A program made the position numbers and the translations under genes. Of a DNA stretch of 64,000 nucleotides, positions 39,699 through 46,432 are shown in pieces. Under the pieces are notes generated by a model, which was not told the DNA's origin, searched no databases, and saw only the letters and a list, made by a program, of their open reading frames with translations. Source of the DNA: RI-153 sp041391225. GTDB taxonomy: Bacteria > Chloroflexota > Anaerolineae > Caldilineales > Caldilineaceae. The stretch spans positions 62,001 to 126,000 of the forward strand of contig JAWKOL010000020.1 in NCBI GenBank assembly GCA_041391225.1, given 5' to 3'. The number at the start of each line of letters is the position of its first letter. The stretch's first letter is position 1.

Positions 39699-40875
39699 CC
39701 GCATCGACCTTTATCCTCGACGCTCGCACCGCCACCGCCCACTTTCCGGGCATTGGACGCTACGTGCGCAACCTGGCCACAGCCATCCCCCCAAACTCCA
39801 CACCGAGGAACGCCTCGTCATCCTGTGGAACCCCGCTGATCCCACCGCCTGGGATCCGTCACCATTGGCCGCCCCCCAGGTCACAGCCGTCCGCGCGCCC
39901 GTCTCCCCCTTCTCGCTGGCACAACAGATCACCCTCCCCCGCCTGCTCAAAACACTCGCCCGTCCCAATCCCCAGTCCCCGATCCCCAGTCCCCAATTCC
40001 CAATTTTCCACAGCACCTACTACCTCATGCCCTACCGGCCCGGCCTGCCCACGGTGCTCACCATCTACGATCTGATCGCCATGCTCTATCCCGACACCGT
40101 ATCGCCGCGGGCACGCATCCTGTTCCGGCTGACAACACAACTGGCCCTGCGCGCAGCGAATGAGATCGTCACCATCTCGGCAGCCACGCGCCGCGATCTG
40201 CTCGCCCATTTCCCAGTCGACGCGGACCGCGTCACCGCCGTCCCCCTGGCCGCGGACCCGCACTTCACGCCCCAGCCCGAAGCCGCCGTCGACGCCGTGC
40301 GCCGCAAATACGCCCTGCCGCAGCGCTTCATCTTCTACCTGGGCATCAACAAACCCCACAAGAACCTCGTCCGCCTCATCGACGCCTACGCCCGCCTCAC
40401 CCAATCCCCAGCCGCCGGTCACCAGGCCCCCATCCCCGATCTCGTCATCGCCGGGGCGTGGGACGAACGCTACCCCGAAGCGCAACAGCGCGCCGAGACA
40501 TTGAACCTGGGCGACCGCGTGCGCTTCCTCGGGCGCGTGGGCGACGTCGACCTGCCTGCGCTCTACACAGCCTGCACACTTTTCGTCTTTCCCAGCGTTT
40601 ACGAAGGCTTCGGGCTGCCTGTCCTCGAAGCGATGGCCTGCGGCGCGCCGGTAGCCTGCGGCGACGCCTCCAGCCTGCCCGAAGCAGCGGGTGAAGCCGC
40701 GCTGCTCTTCGATCCGCGCGACGGCGAAGCCATCACCGACGCCCTGCGCCGCACCCTCGAAGACGAACCCCTGCGCCGCACCCTGGCCGACCGCAGCCTA
40801 CGCCAGGCGCGCCGCTTCTCCTGGCAGCGCACCGCCGCGGAAACATTGTCCTGTTATCGGGAGATCGGGGTGTAG
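39695..40875 (+). CDS. Glycosyltransferase family 4 with an in-frame repeat insertion (one frameshift near 39790)
   Basis: About 393 residues after correcting a CCCCCC run near 39787-39793. Starts MTASTFILDARTATAHFPGI, then IGRYVRNLATAIP, and after the slip LHTEERLVILWNPADPTAWD. The main frame has VLTIYDLIAMLYPDTVSPRA, FIFYLGINKPHKNLVRLIDA and VFPSVYEGFGLPVLEAMACG. Between LLKTLARP and FHSTYYLMPYRPG sits NPQSPIPSPQFPI, encoded by a dispersed repeat (39964-40008), where related enzymes have only a few residues. The TAG stop lies inside palindrome R1 copy B. Last gene of the operon. Confidence 0.85.
39964..40008. repeat. GATCCCCAGTCCCC repeat translated in-frame inside a GT4 gene
   Basis: Tandem AATCCCCAGTCCCC and GATCCCCAGTCCCC units identical in type to those at 21480-21511 and, inverted, 21262-21293. 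It keeps the reading frame open and encodes PQSPIPSPQ. Confidence 0.75.
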
Positions 40876-40996
40876 TTCAAGTTGGGGGCAGGTCAAGTGC
40901 CGGGGGCTTTTCGCTGCTGCAAGACGGCGTTTTCGCACTTGTCGCCACGTTCATCGTGAAGTCCCCGGCACTTTCGCCCCAAAATTGAAGTACACC
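40869..40996. repeat. Palindromic repeat family R1, copy B
   Basis: 128 bp. Outer arms GGTGTAGTTCAA and TTGAAGTACACC (one mismatch); inner arms AAGTGCCGGGGGCTT and GAAGTCCCCGGCACTT. The GT4 stop codon TAG (40873-40875) is inside the left outer arm. Position at the end of the glycan operon fits terminator function. Confidence 0.85.
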
Positions 40997-41012
40997 GGGG
41001 AGATTGGGTGGA

Positions 41013-41041
41013 TTGAGCGGTTGGAACTTTCGTGCTACAAT
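41013..41041 (+). promoter_or_regulatory. Sigma70-type promoter for the vapBC-like operon
   Basis: TTGAGC (41013-41018), a 17-bp spacer and TACAAT (41036-41041), 48 bp before the antitoxin ATG. Antitoxins of this type usually repress their own promoter, but no operator could be assigned. Confidence 0.5.
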
Positions 41042-41089
41042 GCCACCACATTCGCGAATGTGTAATCACATGAGCAGAAGGAATGAAAC

Positions 41090-41341
41090 ATGGTCCGCAC
41101 TCAGGTTCAACTAACCGAAGAACAATCAGAGCGATTGCGGGAGATTGCCGAGCAAGAAAATGTGTCGATGGCCGAACTGGTGCGACGCGCGGTCGATCAC
41201 TGGCTGACCGTTGCCGCGCCGATGTCCGTCGAAGAACGGAAGCGGCGCTCACTGGCAGCTATCGGCAAATATCACTCCGGTCTTCCCGATTTCGCCGTGA
41301 ACCATGACAAATATCTGAACGAAGGCACAGGCGCGTGGTGA
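41090..41341 (+). CDS. vapB: Ribbon-helix-helix antitoxin (VapB/CopG-like)
   Basis: 83 residues. RTQVQLTEEQSERLREIAEQ followed by NVSMAELVRRAVDHWL is a ribbon-helix-helix DNA-binding domain. The C-terminal part (KYHSGLPDFAVNHDKYLNEG) is the usual toxin-wrapping tail. AGAAGGAA ribosome-binding site upstream. The stop overlaps the toxin start region. Confidence 0.82.
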   Translation: MVRTQVQLTEEQSERLREIAEQENVSMAELVRRAVDHWLTVAAPMSVEERKRRSLAAIGKYHSGLPDFAVNHDKYLNEGTGAW

Positions 41342-41754
41342 TGTTCGTTGACACATCCGGTCTGCTGGCGCTGATGGACGGCGATGAACCGCGCCATGAA
41401 CTCGCTTCTGCCGCCTGGATGCAGTGGATTGTAGACGGGTTTCCATTGTGGACCACCAACTATGTGATCCTGGAATCGACTGCGCTGCTGCAGAACCGCA
41501 TTGGCATGGAGGCAGTTCAAAACTTCCATCGTAACCTTGTGCCACTGTTGCACGTCAAGTGGATCGATCCACAACTACATGCAGATGCGTTGGCCATCTA
41601 TCTGGCGACGAATCAGCGCCGCCTGAGCCTGGTCGACTGCTCAAGTTTTACGGCGATGCGCCTGCTGAAGATCGACACTGTTTTCGCCTTCGACGGCCAT
41701 TTCTCTGAACAGGGCTTTCGCACGATCCCTGCATGGGAGCAGACAGGGCAATGA
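41335..41754 (+). CDS. vapC: PIN-domain toxin (VapC-like ribonuclease)
   Basis: 137-139 residues; GTG 41335 or, more likely, ATG 41341 (MFVDTSGLLALMDG). Acidic PIN residues are visible in FVDTSG, the Glu of YVILESTALL, LVDCSSFTAMR and FAFDGHF. This matches Mg-dependent PIN RNases that cleave tRNA, rRNA or mRNA when not bound by the antitoxin. Overlaps vapB and, by ATGA, the downstream nuclease gene. Confidence 0.82.
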   Translation: MVMFVDTSGLLALMDGDEPRHELASAAWMQWIVDGFPLWTTNYVILESTALLQNRIGMEAVQNFHRNLVPLLHVKWIDPQLHADALAIYLATNQRRLSLVDCSSFTAMRLLKIDTVFAFDGHFSEQGFRTIPAWEQTGQ

Positions 41755-42623
41755 CGCTAGATCTCCCCACCACTTTCGCCTTCAGCCAATCCAGCCTGCA
41801 AGCCTACAGCGACTGTGCGCGGCGTTTCTGGCTGGCGTATGTGCAGCGCCTGCCCTGGCCCGCTGTGGAAGCCGGCCCCGTCCACGAGTACGAGGAACAG
41901 ATGCGCCGCGGCTCGGCCTTTCACCAGGTGGTGCAGCGCGCGGAGACCGGCCTCGATCTCGATCTGCTGGCGGCGCGCCTACAAGATGACGACCTGCTCC
42001 GCTGGTTCGACGCCTACCGCCGTCATCGCCCGGCGCAGTTGCCCGATCAGCACGTCGAAGTGGAGCGCATCCTCAGCGTTCCCTTCGGCAGCGAAGACGG
42101 CGTCTACCGCCTCGCCGCCCAATACGATCTCATCGCCGCCGAAAAAGATGGGCGCGCGGTCATCGTGGACTGGAAGACCAACCAGCACCCAACGCGGCGC
42201 AACATTTTGCACCAGCGACTGCAAACCATTGTCTATCCATTTGTGCTGGTGGAGGCGAGCGAGTCCTTGCCGTGGGGACCGGTGGAGCCGGAACAAGTGG
42301 AGATGATCTACTGGTTCGCCGAGGCGCCCGAAAGCCCCGAAATCTTCCGCTACAGCGCCGATCAGCACGCCGTCAACCGCACTCGGCTCCAGGCGCTGGT
42401 GCGAGAGATCCTGAGCGGCGACGTCGAAGCCGACTTCCCCCTCGTCCCCGACACCGAGCAGAATCGCCGTCGCCTGTGCGACTACTGCGTCTACCGCAGC
42501 CGCTGTGATCGCGGCGAAACGGCAGGCCCCATCACCCAGATCGAAGACGTGGAGTTTTTTACCGTGGATCTTGAGCAGGCGCTTGAGTTTACGCTGGACG
42601 AAGTCGAAGAACTGGCGTTTTAA
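41751..42623 (+). CDS. PD-(D/E)XK nuclease family protein, RecB/Cas4-like with putative 4Fe-4S cysteines
   Basis: 290 residues from ATG 41751 (ATGA overlap with vapC; preferred over the upstream in-frame start). The nuclease core shows YRLAAQYDLIA followed by VIVDWKTNQ (D-x-K), then QRLQTIVYPFVL (the QhxxY motif of RecB-like nucleases). One N-terminal Cys (YSDCARRFW, C22) and three C-terminal Cys (CDYCVYRSRC) match the cluster pattern of AddB, Cas4 and related nucleases. No cas or addA gene is nearby; a stand-alone DNA-processing role is likely. Confidence 0.85.
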   Translation: MTLDLPTTFAFSQSSLQAYSDCARRFWLAYVQRLPWPAVEAGPVHEYEEQMRRGSAFHQVVQRAETGLDLDLLAARLQDDDLLRWFDAYRRHRPAQLPDQHVEVERILSVPFGSEDGVYRLAAQYDLIAAEKDGRAVIVDWKTNQHPTRRNILHQRLQTIVYPFVLVEASESLPWGPVEPEQVEMIYWFAEAPESPEIFRYSADQHAVNRTRLQALVREILSGDVEADFPLVPDTEQNRRRLCDYCVYRSRCDRGETAGPITQIEDVEFFTVDLEQALEFTLDEVEELAF

Positions 42624-42633
42624 GCCAACAAAA

Positions 42634-42665
42634 AACCCGCCGGGTTGCAGAAACCCCGGCGGGTT
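42634..42665 (+). terminator. Rho-independent-type hairpin after the nuclease gene
   Basis: 11-bp stem AACCCGCCGGG / CCCGGCGGGTT around a 10-nt loop, preceded by an A-run and 11 bp after the stop. It also lies just beyond the stop of the convergent small membrane protein gene, so it may work both ways. Confidence 0.75.
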
Positions 42666-42674
42666 GTGATTGCG

Positions 42675-42875
42675 TTACCGCATCCGTTTTGCCTGCCCGT
42701 GCGCCTGAAGCGCAGAGAGGATATGGCAGATCCACCCCAGCAGTCCGCCGCTGCCGATCCACAGCCCCGGCGTCACGACGAACCAGAAGATCGCCCACAA
42801 GAAGCGCCCTGCGTACACCTGGCCCACGCCCGGCAAAATCAGACTCAGCACAGCGGCTGTTCCTGAACTCTTCAT
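42675..42875 (-). CDS. Small TM2-like membrane protein
   Basis: 66 residues with two hydrophobic segments: AAVLSLILPGVGQVYAGRFL and WAIFWFVVTPGLWIGSGGLL. The Gly-rich PGxGxxYAGR turn is typical of TM2/DUF5683-type small membrane proteins. A C-terminal basic tail (AHGQAKRMR). Function unknown. Confidence 0.65.
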   Translation of the reverse strand: MKSSGTAAVLSLILPGVGQVYAGRFLWAIFWFVVTPGLWIGSGGLLGWICHILSALQAHGQAKRMR

Positions 42876-43003
42876 CGATGTTTCCCCTTTCGGTATTGTT
42901 TATGTCACAGCGCCACCTTTCGGCGGCGGCTGTCTATGTGCATTGCGAATCTCGCACAGTACATTACGCATCGGGAAACGTTTTGTTTCGGAGCAGCCCC
43001 GGG

Positions 43004-43450
43004 TCACTCGTTGAATGCGTCCGCAATCTCCTGCATGCGGTTACGGTTGACGCCCATGTCACTGTAGCCAAGACGTGACGCCGAACGGAAGTGGATCAAC
43101 TGCGTGTCCGTGTCGAAGTGGAACTCCACATCATCGACAAAGCGGAACGTACGCGAGCGGGCCTCGGCGTGAATGTAGCCGGGTTCGTCGGTGATCAGGG
43201 TGACGCGATCCATCCCCTGCAAAATGGACAAGATCCGCGCCTGCGCCTCTGCTACCTCGCCACTGAACGCCAACGGATCCATGCGGTGCTCATCGTCTGT
43301 CGCCTGCGTAGATACGCAGTTGGGCGAATCGGGGCAGGCCGCCAGTTGCCCGTTGACCACGCCCAGGTTGTCGGGGCGTTCACCAGAGCAGCCGGCCAAT
43401 CCGAACGTCACCAAACAGAGCAACAGCGACCACGTCTTCCCAAGCTTCAT
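43004..43450 (-). CDS. DUF1499 domain lipoprotein
   Basis: 148 residues. A lipoprotein signal (LLLCLVTFGLAGCSG), then the DUF1499 signatures CPDSPNCVSTQA, DEHRMDPLAF and FRSASRLGYSDMGVNRNRM. Family members are envelope proteins of unknown function in many bacteria and plastids. Monocistronic by context. Confidence 0.87.
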   Translation of the reverse strand: MKLGKTWSLLLCLVTFGLAGCSGERPDNLGVVNGQLAACPDSPNCVSTQATDDEHRMDPLAFSGEVAEAQARILSILQGMDRVTLITDEPGYIHAEARSRTFRFVDDVEFHFDTDTQLIHFRSASRLGYSDMGVNRNRMQEIADAFNE

Positions 43451-43606
43451 GCGAATTCCCTTTCGAGTAGGTGATTGGTGATAACATCGTAGTCAGTAAA
43501 CTTGTCGATTCCCCTCATTCGCCTCTATACTAATCTGCACGGCAACCAACATCTGTGAAAATTTTCTCATTTCTCCACACGCTGTGGAGACCCAATTGGG
43601 GATATA

Positions 43607-43624
43607 CCTACTATGGTTAGTAGG
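43607..43624. promoter_or_regulatory. Short perfect inverted repeat upstream of the YcxB-like gene
   Basis: CCTACTA-TGGT-TAGTAGG, a perfect 7-bp dyad 28 bp before the ATG at 43652, with a second dyad CCACA-CGC-TGTGG at 43575-43587. Possible operator; no regulator is adjacent. Confidence 0.35.
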
Positions 43625-43651
43625 GTCTATCCTTTAGAATTGGAGTGCTGC

Positions 43652-44176
43652 ATGGAATTTATCGTCGATCTGCGCCCAGAAGAATACGCAAAGGCCATGC
43701 TCTGGCACCAGTTTGCCGGCACATGGGGCAAGCGCATCAACGACTTCATCGGTTGGAGCATCCTGGTGCTCACGCCGTTGACCATCGTGCTCCTGCTGAT
43801 CCTGGCGCCGGACGCGCTGAGTATCTGGTTCTGGCCTGTAGCCGTGGTTGCTACAGTCTACGCCATCTACAGCACAATCGTCATGCGCTATCAGATCCGC
43901 CGACAGGCGGCCACGATCCTGGCAGATCACCCGCTCTTACAGCGGACGCATTACCACGTCCACGAAAAAGGGGTGAAACTCACAGCGGTCAGCGGTGTTG
44001 ATACAGAAGAGAAGCTATTCGTTCCCTGGAAGGATGTCGAGCGCGTGCGTAGGATCGGTGCGCTCTACCTGTTGTTTGTTTCCGAAGAGATGCTGCTGAT
44101 CATTCCCCAGCGCGCACTGCCCGACGAAGAACGTTTTCTAGGCATCCTGAGCGCTGCTGGAAAATTGAGTCGATAA
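43652..44176 (+). CDS. YcxB-like domain membrane protein
   Basis: 174 residues from ATG 43652, preferred because GGAG lies upstream and the domain begins at MEFIVDLRPEEYAKAM. Two transmembrane helices (WSILVLTPLTIVLLLILAPD and WFWPVAVVATVYAIYSTIVM) precede a small PH-like beta domain: HYHVHEKGVKLTAVSGVDTE, EKLFVPWKDVERVRRIGAL and EMLLIIPQRALPDEERF. This matches the YcxB family. Function unknown. Confidence 0.72.
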   Translation: MEFIVDLRPEEYAKAMLWHQFAGTWGKRINDFIGWSILVLTPLTIVLLLILAPDALSIWFWPVAVVATVYAIYSTIVMRYQIRRQAATILADHPLLQRTHYHVHEKGVKLTAVSGVDTEEKLFVPWKDVERVRRIGALYLLFVSEEMLLIIPQRALPDEERFLGILSAAGKLSR

Positions 44177-44241
44177 ATTGAATTAAGTACAAACGCGTTT
44201 TCGCATTTCAATATGAACCCCAACCCGAGGAGGTAGGACAA

Positions 44242-45327
44242 ATGCGTAAATTGACATTGGTTTCTCTGCTGATTTTGATGATGCTGCTGGCCGCCTGTGC
44301 GCCGATTGCACCGGCATCTGCGCCCATCGCCACGACGCCTGCGGACGAAGCCCAGCCCGAGGCAACCGCCCCCGCCGAAGAAGAAGTCGCCGCAGCTCTC
44401 ACAGTGGTGCGCGTCGGCTACATCCCAGTGACGATCTACGCGCCGCTCTACGTGGCCGACGCCAAGGGCTACCTCGCCGAAGAAGGCATCGACATCGAAC
44501 TGATGCCGGTGCAGGGCGGCAGTGACAACGTGGTGCAGGTGGGCGCGGGGAACTTCGATGTGGCCGGCGGCGGCATCAGCGCCGGCATGTGGAACGCCGC
44601 AGATCGTGGCATCGAGTTCGAAATTGCGCTGCCGCTCCATGCCGAACGCCCGCCGTTGACCACACCCCTGGTCGTCAGCAAGACCCGTTTCGACAACGGC
44701 GAGATCACGTCTGTGGCCGACCTGGCAGGCAAGAAGGTGGCCGTCAACGCCACCGGCGCCGCCACCGAGTACTGGCTGGAAAAAGCGTTGGAACAGGGTG
44801 ACCTCACCCTCGACGACGTGGAACTGACGTCGGTTGGCTTCCGCGAAGTGGCCGCGGCGCTGGAGAACGGCTCCCTCGACGCCGGCATGTTGGGTGAACC
44901 GCTCACCACCCTGGCCGAGGATCAGGGCCTGATCCACCGCCTCACCGACGACTTCCTCAGCGACTTCACAGTGACGGTGGTCTACTACAACAAGGATTGG
45001 GCAAGCGCCAATCCCGAATTGGCCGACGGCTTCGCCAAAGCCTTCCTGCGCGGCGCCCGCGATCTGGTGGGCGATGCCTGGTTCGATGCCGAAAACCTGG
45101 CCATCATCGAGGAATACACCGGCGTCCCCGCGGACGTGGTGGGCCGCGCCAGCCGCTCGTATCACGATCCCAACGGCGACGTCCCCGCCGAGGATCTGAT
45201 GATCCTCCAGCAATTCTTCATGGACCGCGGCACGCTCAACTACGACGAACTCATCGACGTAGAGCAGTACATCAATCGGTCCTATGCGGAGAAGGCGGTG
45301 GAAGAGTTGGGGAGAATTGATGAATGA
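44242..45327 (+). CDS. ABC transporter substrate-binding lipoprotein (NMT1/SsuA/ThiY-like)
   Basis: 361 residues. Strong AGGAGG site before ATG 44242. Lipoprotein signal SLLILMMLLAACAP, a Pro/Ala/Glu-rich linker, then the binding-protein fold: VRVGYIPVTIYAPLYVADAK, GYLAEEGIDIELMPVQGG and LAGKKVAVNATGAATEYWL. These are typical of NMT1/THI5-like proteins that bind nitrate, sulfonates, pyrimidine precursors or aromatic acids. The ligand cannot be read. The stop TGA lies in a repeat arm (GAATTGATGAATGAAG). First gene of the importer whose permease is fused to a prenyltransferase. Confidence 0.88.
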   Translation: MRKLTLVSLLILMMLLAACAPIAPASAPIATTPADEAQPEATAPAEEEVAAALTVVRVGYIPVTIYAPLYVADAKGYLAEEGIDIELMPVQGGSDNVVQVGAGNFDVAGGGISAGMWNAADRGIEFEIALPLHAERPPLTTPLVVSKTRFDNGEITSVADLAGKKVAVNATGAATEYWLEKALEQGDLTLDDVELTSVGFREVAAALENGSLDAGMLGEPLTTLAEDQGLIHRLTDDFLSDFTVTVVYYNKDWASANPELADGFAKAFLRGARDLVGDAWFDAENLAIIEEYTGVPADVVGRASRSYHDPNGDVPAEDLMILQQFFMDRGTLNYDELIDVEQYINRSYAEKAVEELGRIDE

Positions 45328-45540
45328 AGATTGACGATTGGGGTGAGGACGATTTCGTTTCATTGGCGTGATTTGGGGTTGCGTTGGCGATTAAGGGATT
45401 GGGAGATTGAGGGATTGGTCTCGTCGATAGTCTGAAATCTCCTAATCCCTCAATCGCCTAATCCCCCAATCTCCAATCTACACAGAATCGCCCCAATCCA
45501 ACGTCATCACCCTCTACCCGTTCATCAATCATCAATCATT
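45314..45540. repeat. Composite inverted repeats between binding protein and ATPase genes
   Basis: Outer arms GATGAATGAAGATTG (near 45319) and CATCAATCATCAATCATT (near 45523) face each other. Inside, AAGGGATTGGGAGATTGAGG faces CCTCAATCGCCTAATCCCCC. Non-coding apart from the first gene's last codons. Confidence 0.6.
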
Positions 45541-45551
45541 TCCAAACCGCC

Positions 45552-46355
45552 ATGCCCATCATCCAAGCATCATCCTTAACCAAATCCTTCCCCGGCCCTG
45601 CAGGCACAATCGCTGCCCTGGGTCCGCTCGACCTGACAGTGACCGCGGGCGAATTTGTGTGCATCGTGGGGCCGAGTGGCTGTGGCAAGAGTACGCTGCT
45701 GCGCCTGATCGCCGGCCTCGAAGACGCTACGAGCGGCGCGTTCACATTGGCCGCGCCCGCCGACAGCGAAAGGCCGTTCAACGCAATGGTCTTCCAGGGC
45801 GATTCCACCTTCCCGTGGATGACGGTTCACGAGAACGTTGAATACGGGTTGCGCATGCAAGGCGTGCGTGAGCGTCAGCGGGCCGCCACCGTGGCCGAGA
45901 TGCTGGGCGTGGTGGGGCTGACCGGCTTTGCCGAAGCCTACCCCTATCAACTTTCGGGGGGGATGCGGCAGCGGGTGGCGCTGGCGCGCGCCTTCGCCAA
46001 CGATCCCGATGTGCTGCTCATGGACGAACCCTTCGGCGCGCTGGACGAACAGAACCGCGTTCTGCTCCAGGAAGAACTCCTGCGCATCTGGGAACGCCCC
46101 GCTGCGGGCAAACAGGGCAAGACGGTGCTCTTCGTCACCCACTCCATCGACGAGGCGCTGGTGCTGGCAGATCGCGTGCTGGTGATGTCCGCGGCGCCGG
46201 GGCGCATCGTCGACGAGATCCGCGTGCCGTTCGAGCGCCCGCGGCGTGTCTACGATCTCAAGCGCGATCCCCAATTTGGGGAATCAGCCTATCGGGCGTG
46301 GGAGAAGCTACGCGCCGAAGTAAACCAGAGCAGAGGGGTCATGCGTAATGCGTAA
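45552..46355 (+). CDS. ABC transporter ATP-binding protein (NitT/TauT family)
   Basis: 267 residues. Walker A GPSGCGKSTLLRL, Q-loop VFQGDSTFPWMTV, signature LSGGMRQRVALARAF, Walker B VLLMDEPFGALDE and H-loop LFVTHSIDEALVLAD are of the SsuB/TauB type. The last residues (GVMRNA) and the TAA stop are encoded by one arm of a 13-bp palindrome (46343-46405). It drives the permease-prenyltransferase fusion 77 bp downstream. Confidence 0.9.
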   Translation: MPIIQASSLTKSFPGPAGTIAALGPLDLTVTAGEFVCIVGPSGCGKSTLLRLIAGLEDATSGAFTLAAPADSERPFNAMVFQGDSTFPWMTVHENVEYGLRMQGVRERQRAATVAEMLGVVGLTGFAEAYPYQLSGGMRQRVALARAFANDPDVLLMDEPFGALDEQNRVLLQEELLRIWERPAAGKQGKTVLFVTHSIDEALVLADRVLVMSAAPGRIVDEIRVPFERPRRVYDLKRDPQFGESAYRAWEKLRAEVNQSRGVMRNA

Positions 46356-46405
46356 ATGAGAAATCATCATCGTCGTGACGAGCACTTCTGGGTTACGCAT
46401 TACGC
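46343..46405. repeat. Palindrome carrying the ATPase stop codon
   Basis: Perfect 13-bp arms GCGTAATGCGTAA (46343-46355) and TTACGCATTACGC (46393-46405). The left arm ends exactly with the TAA stop of the ATPase gene. Confidence 0.75.
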
Positions 46406-46432
46406 CCGCTACACACATCAGCCGGACTTGAC

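Noticed and set aside
39964..40008. CRISPR-like short tandem repeats
   Set aside because: Only two or three 14-bp units without spacers; it is a dispersed repeat within a coding gene. No CRISPR array was seen anywhere in the window.
44177..44241. TPP riboswitch upstream of the ThiY/NMT1-like binding protein
   Set aside because: The leader is only 65 bp and lacks the conserved TPP box elements, so there is no support for thiamine control.
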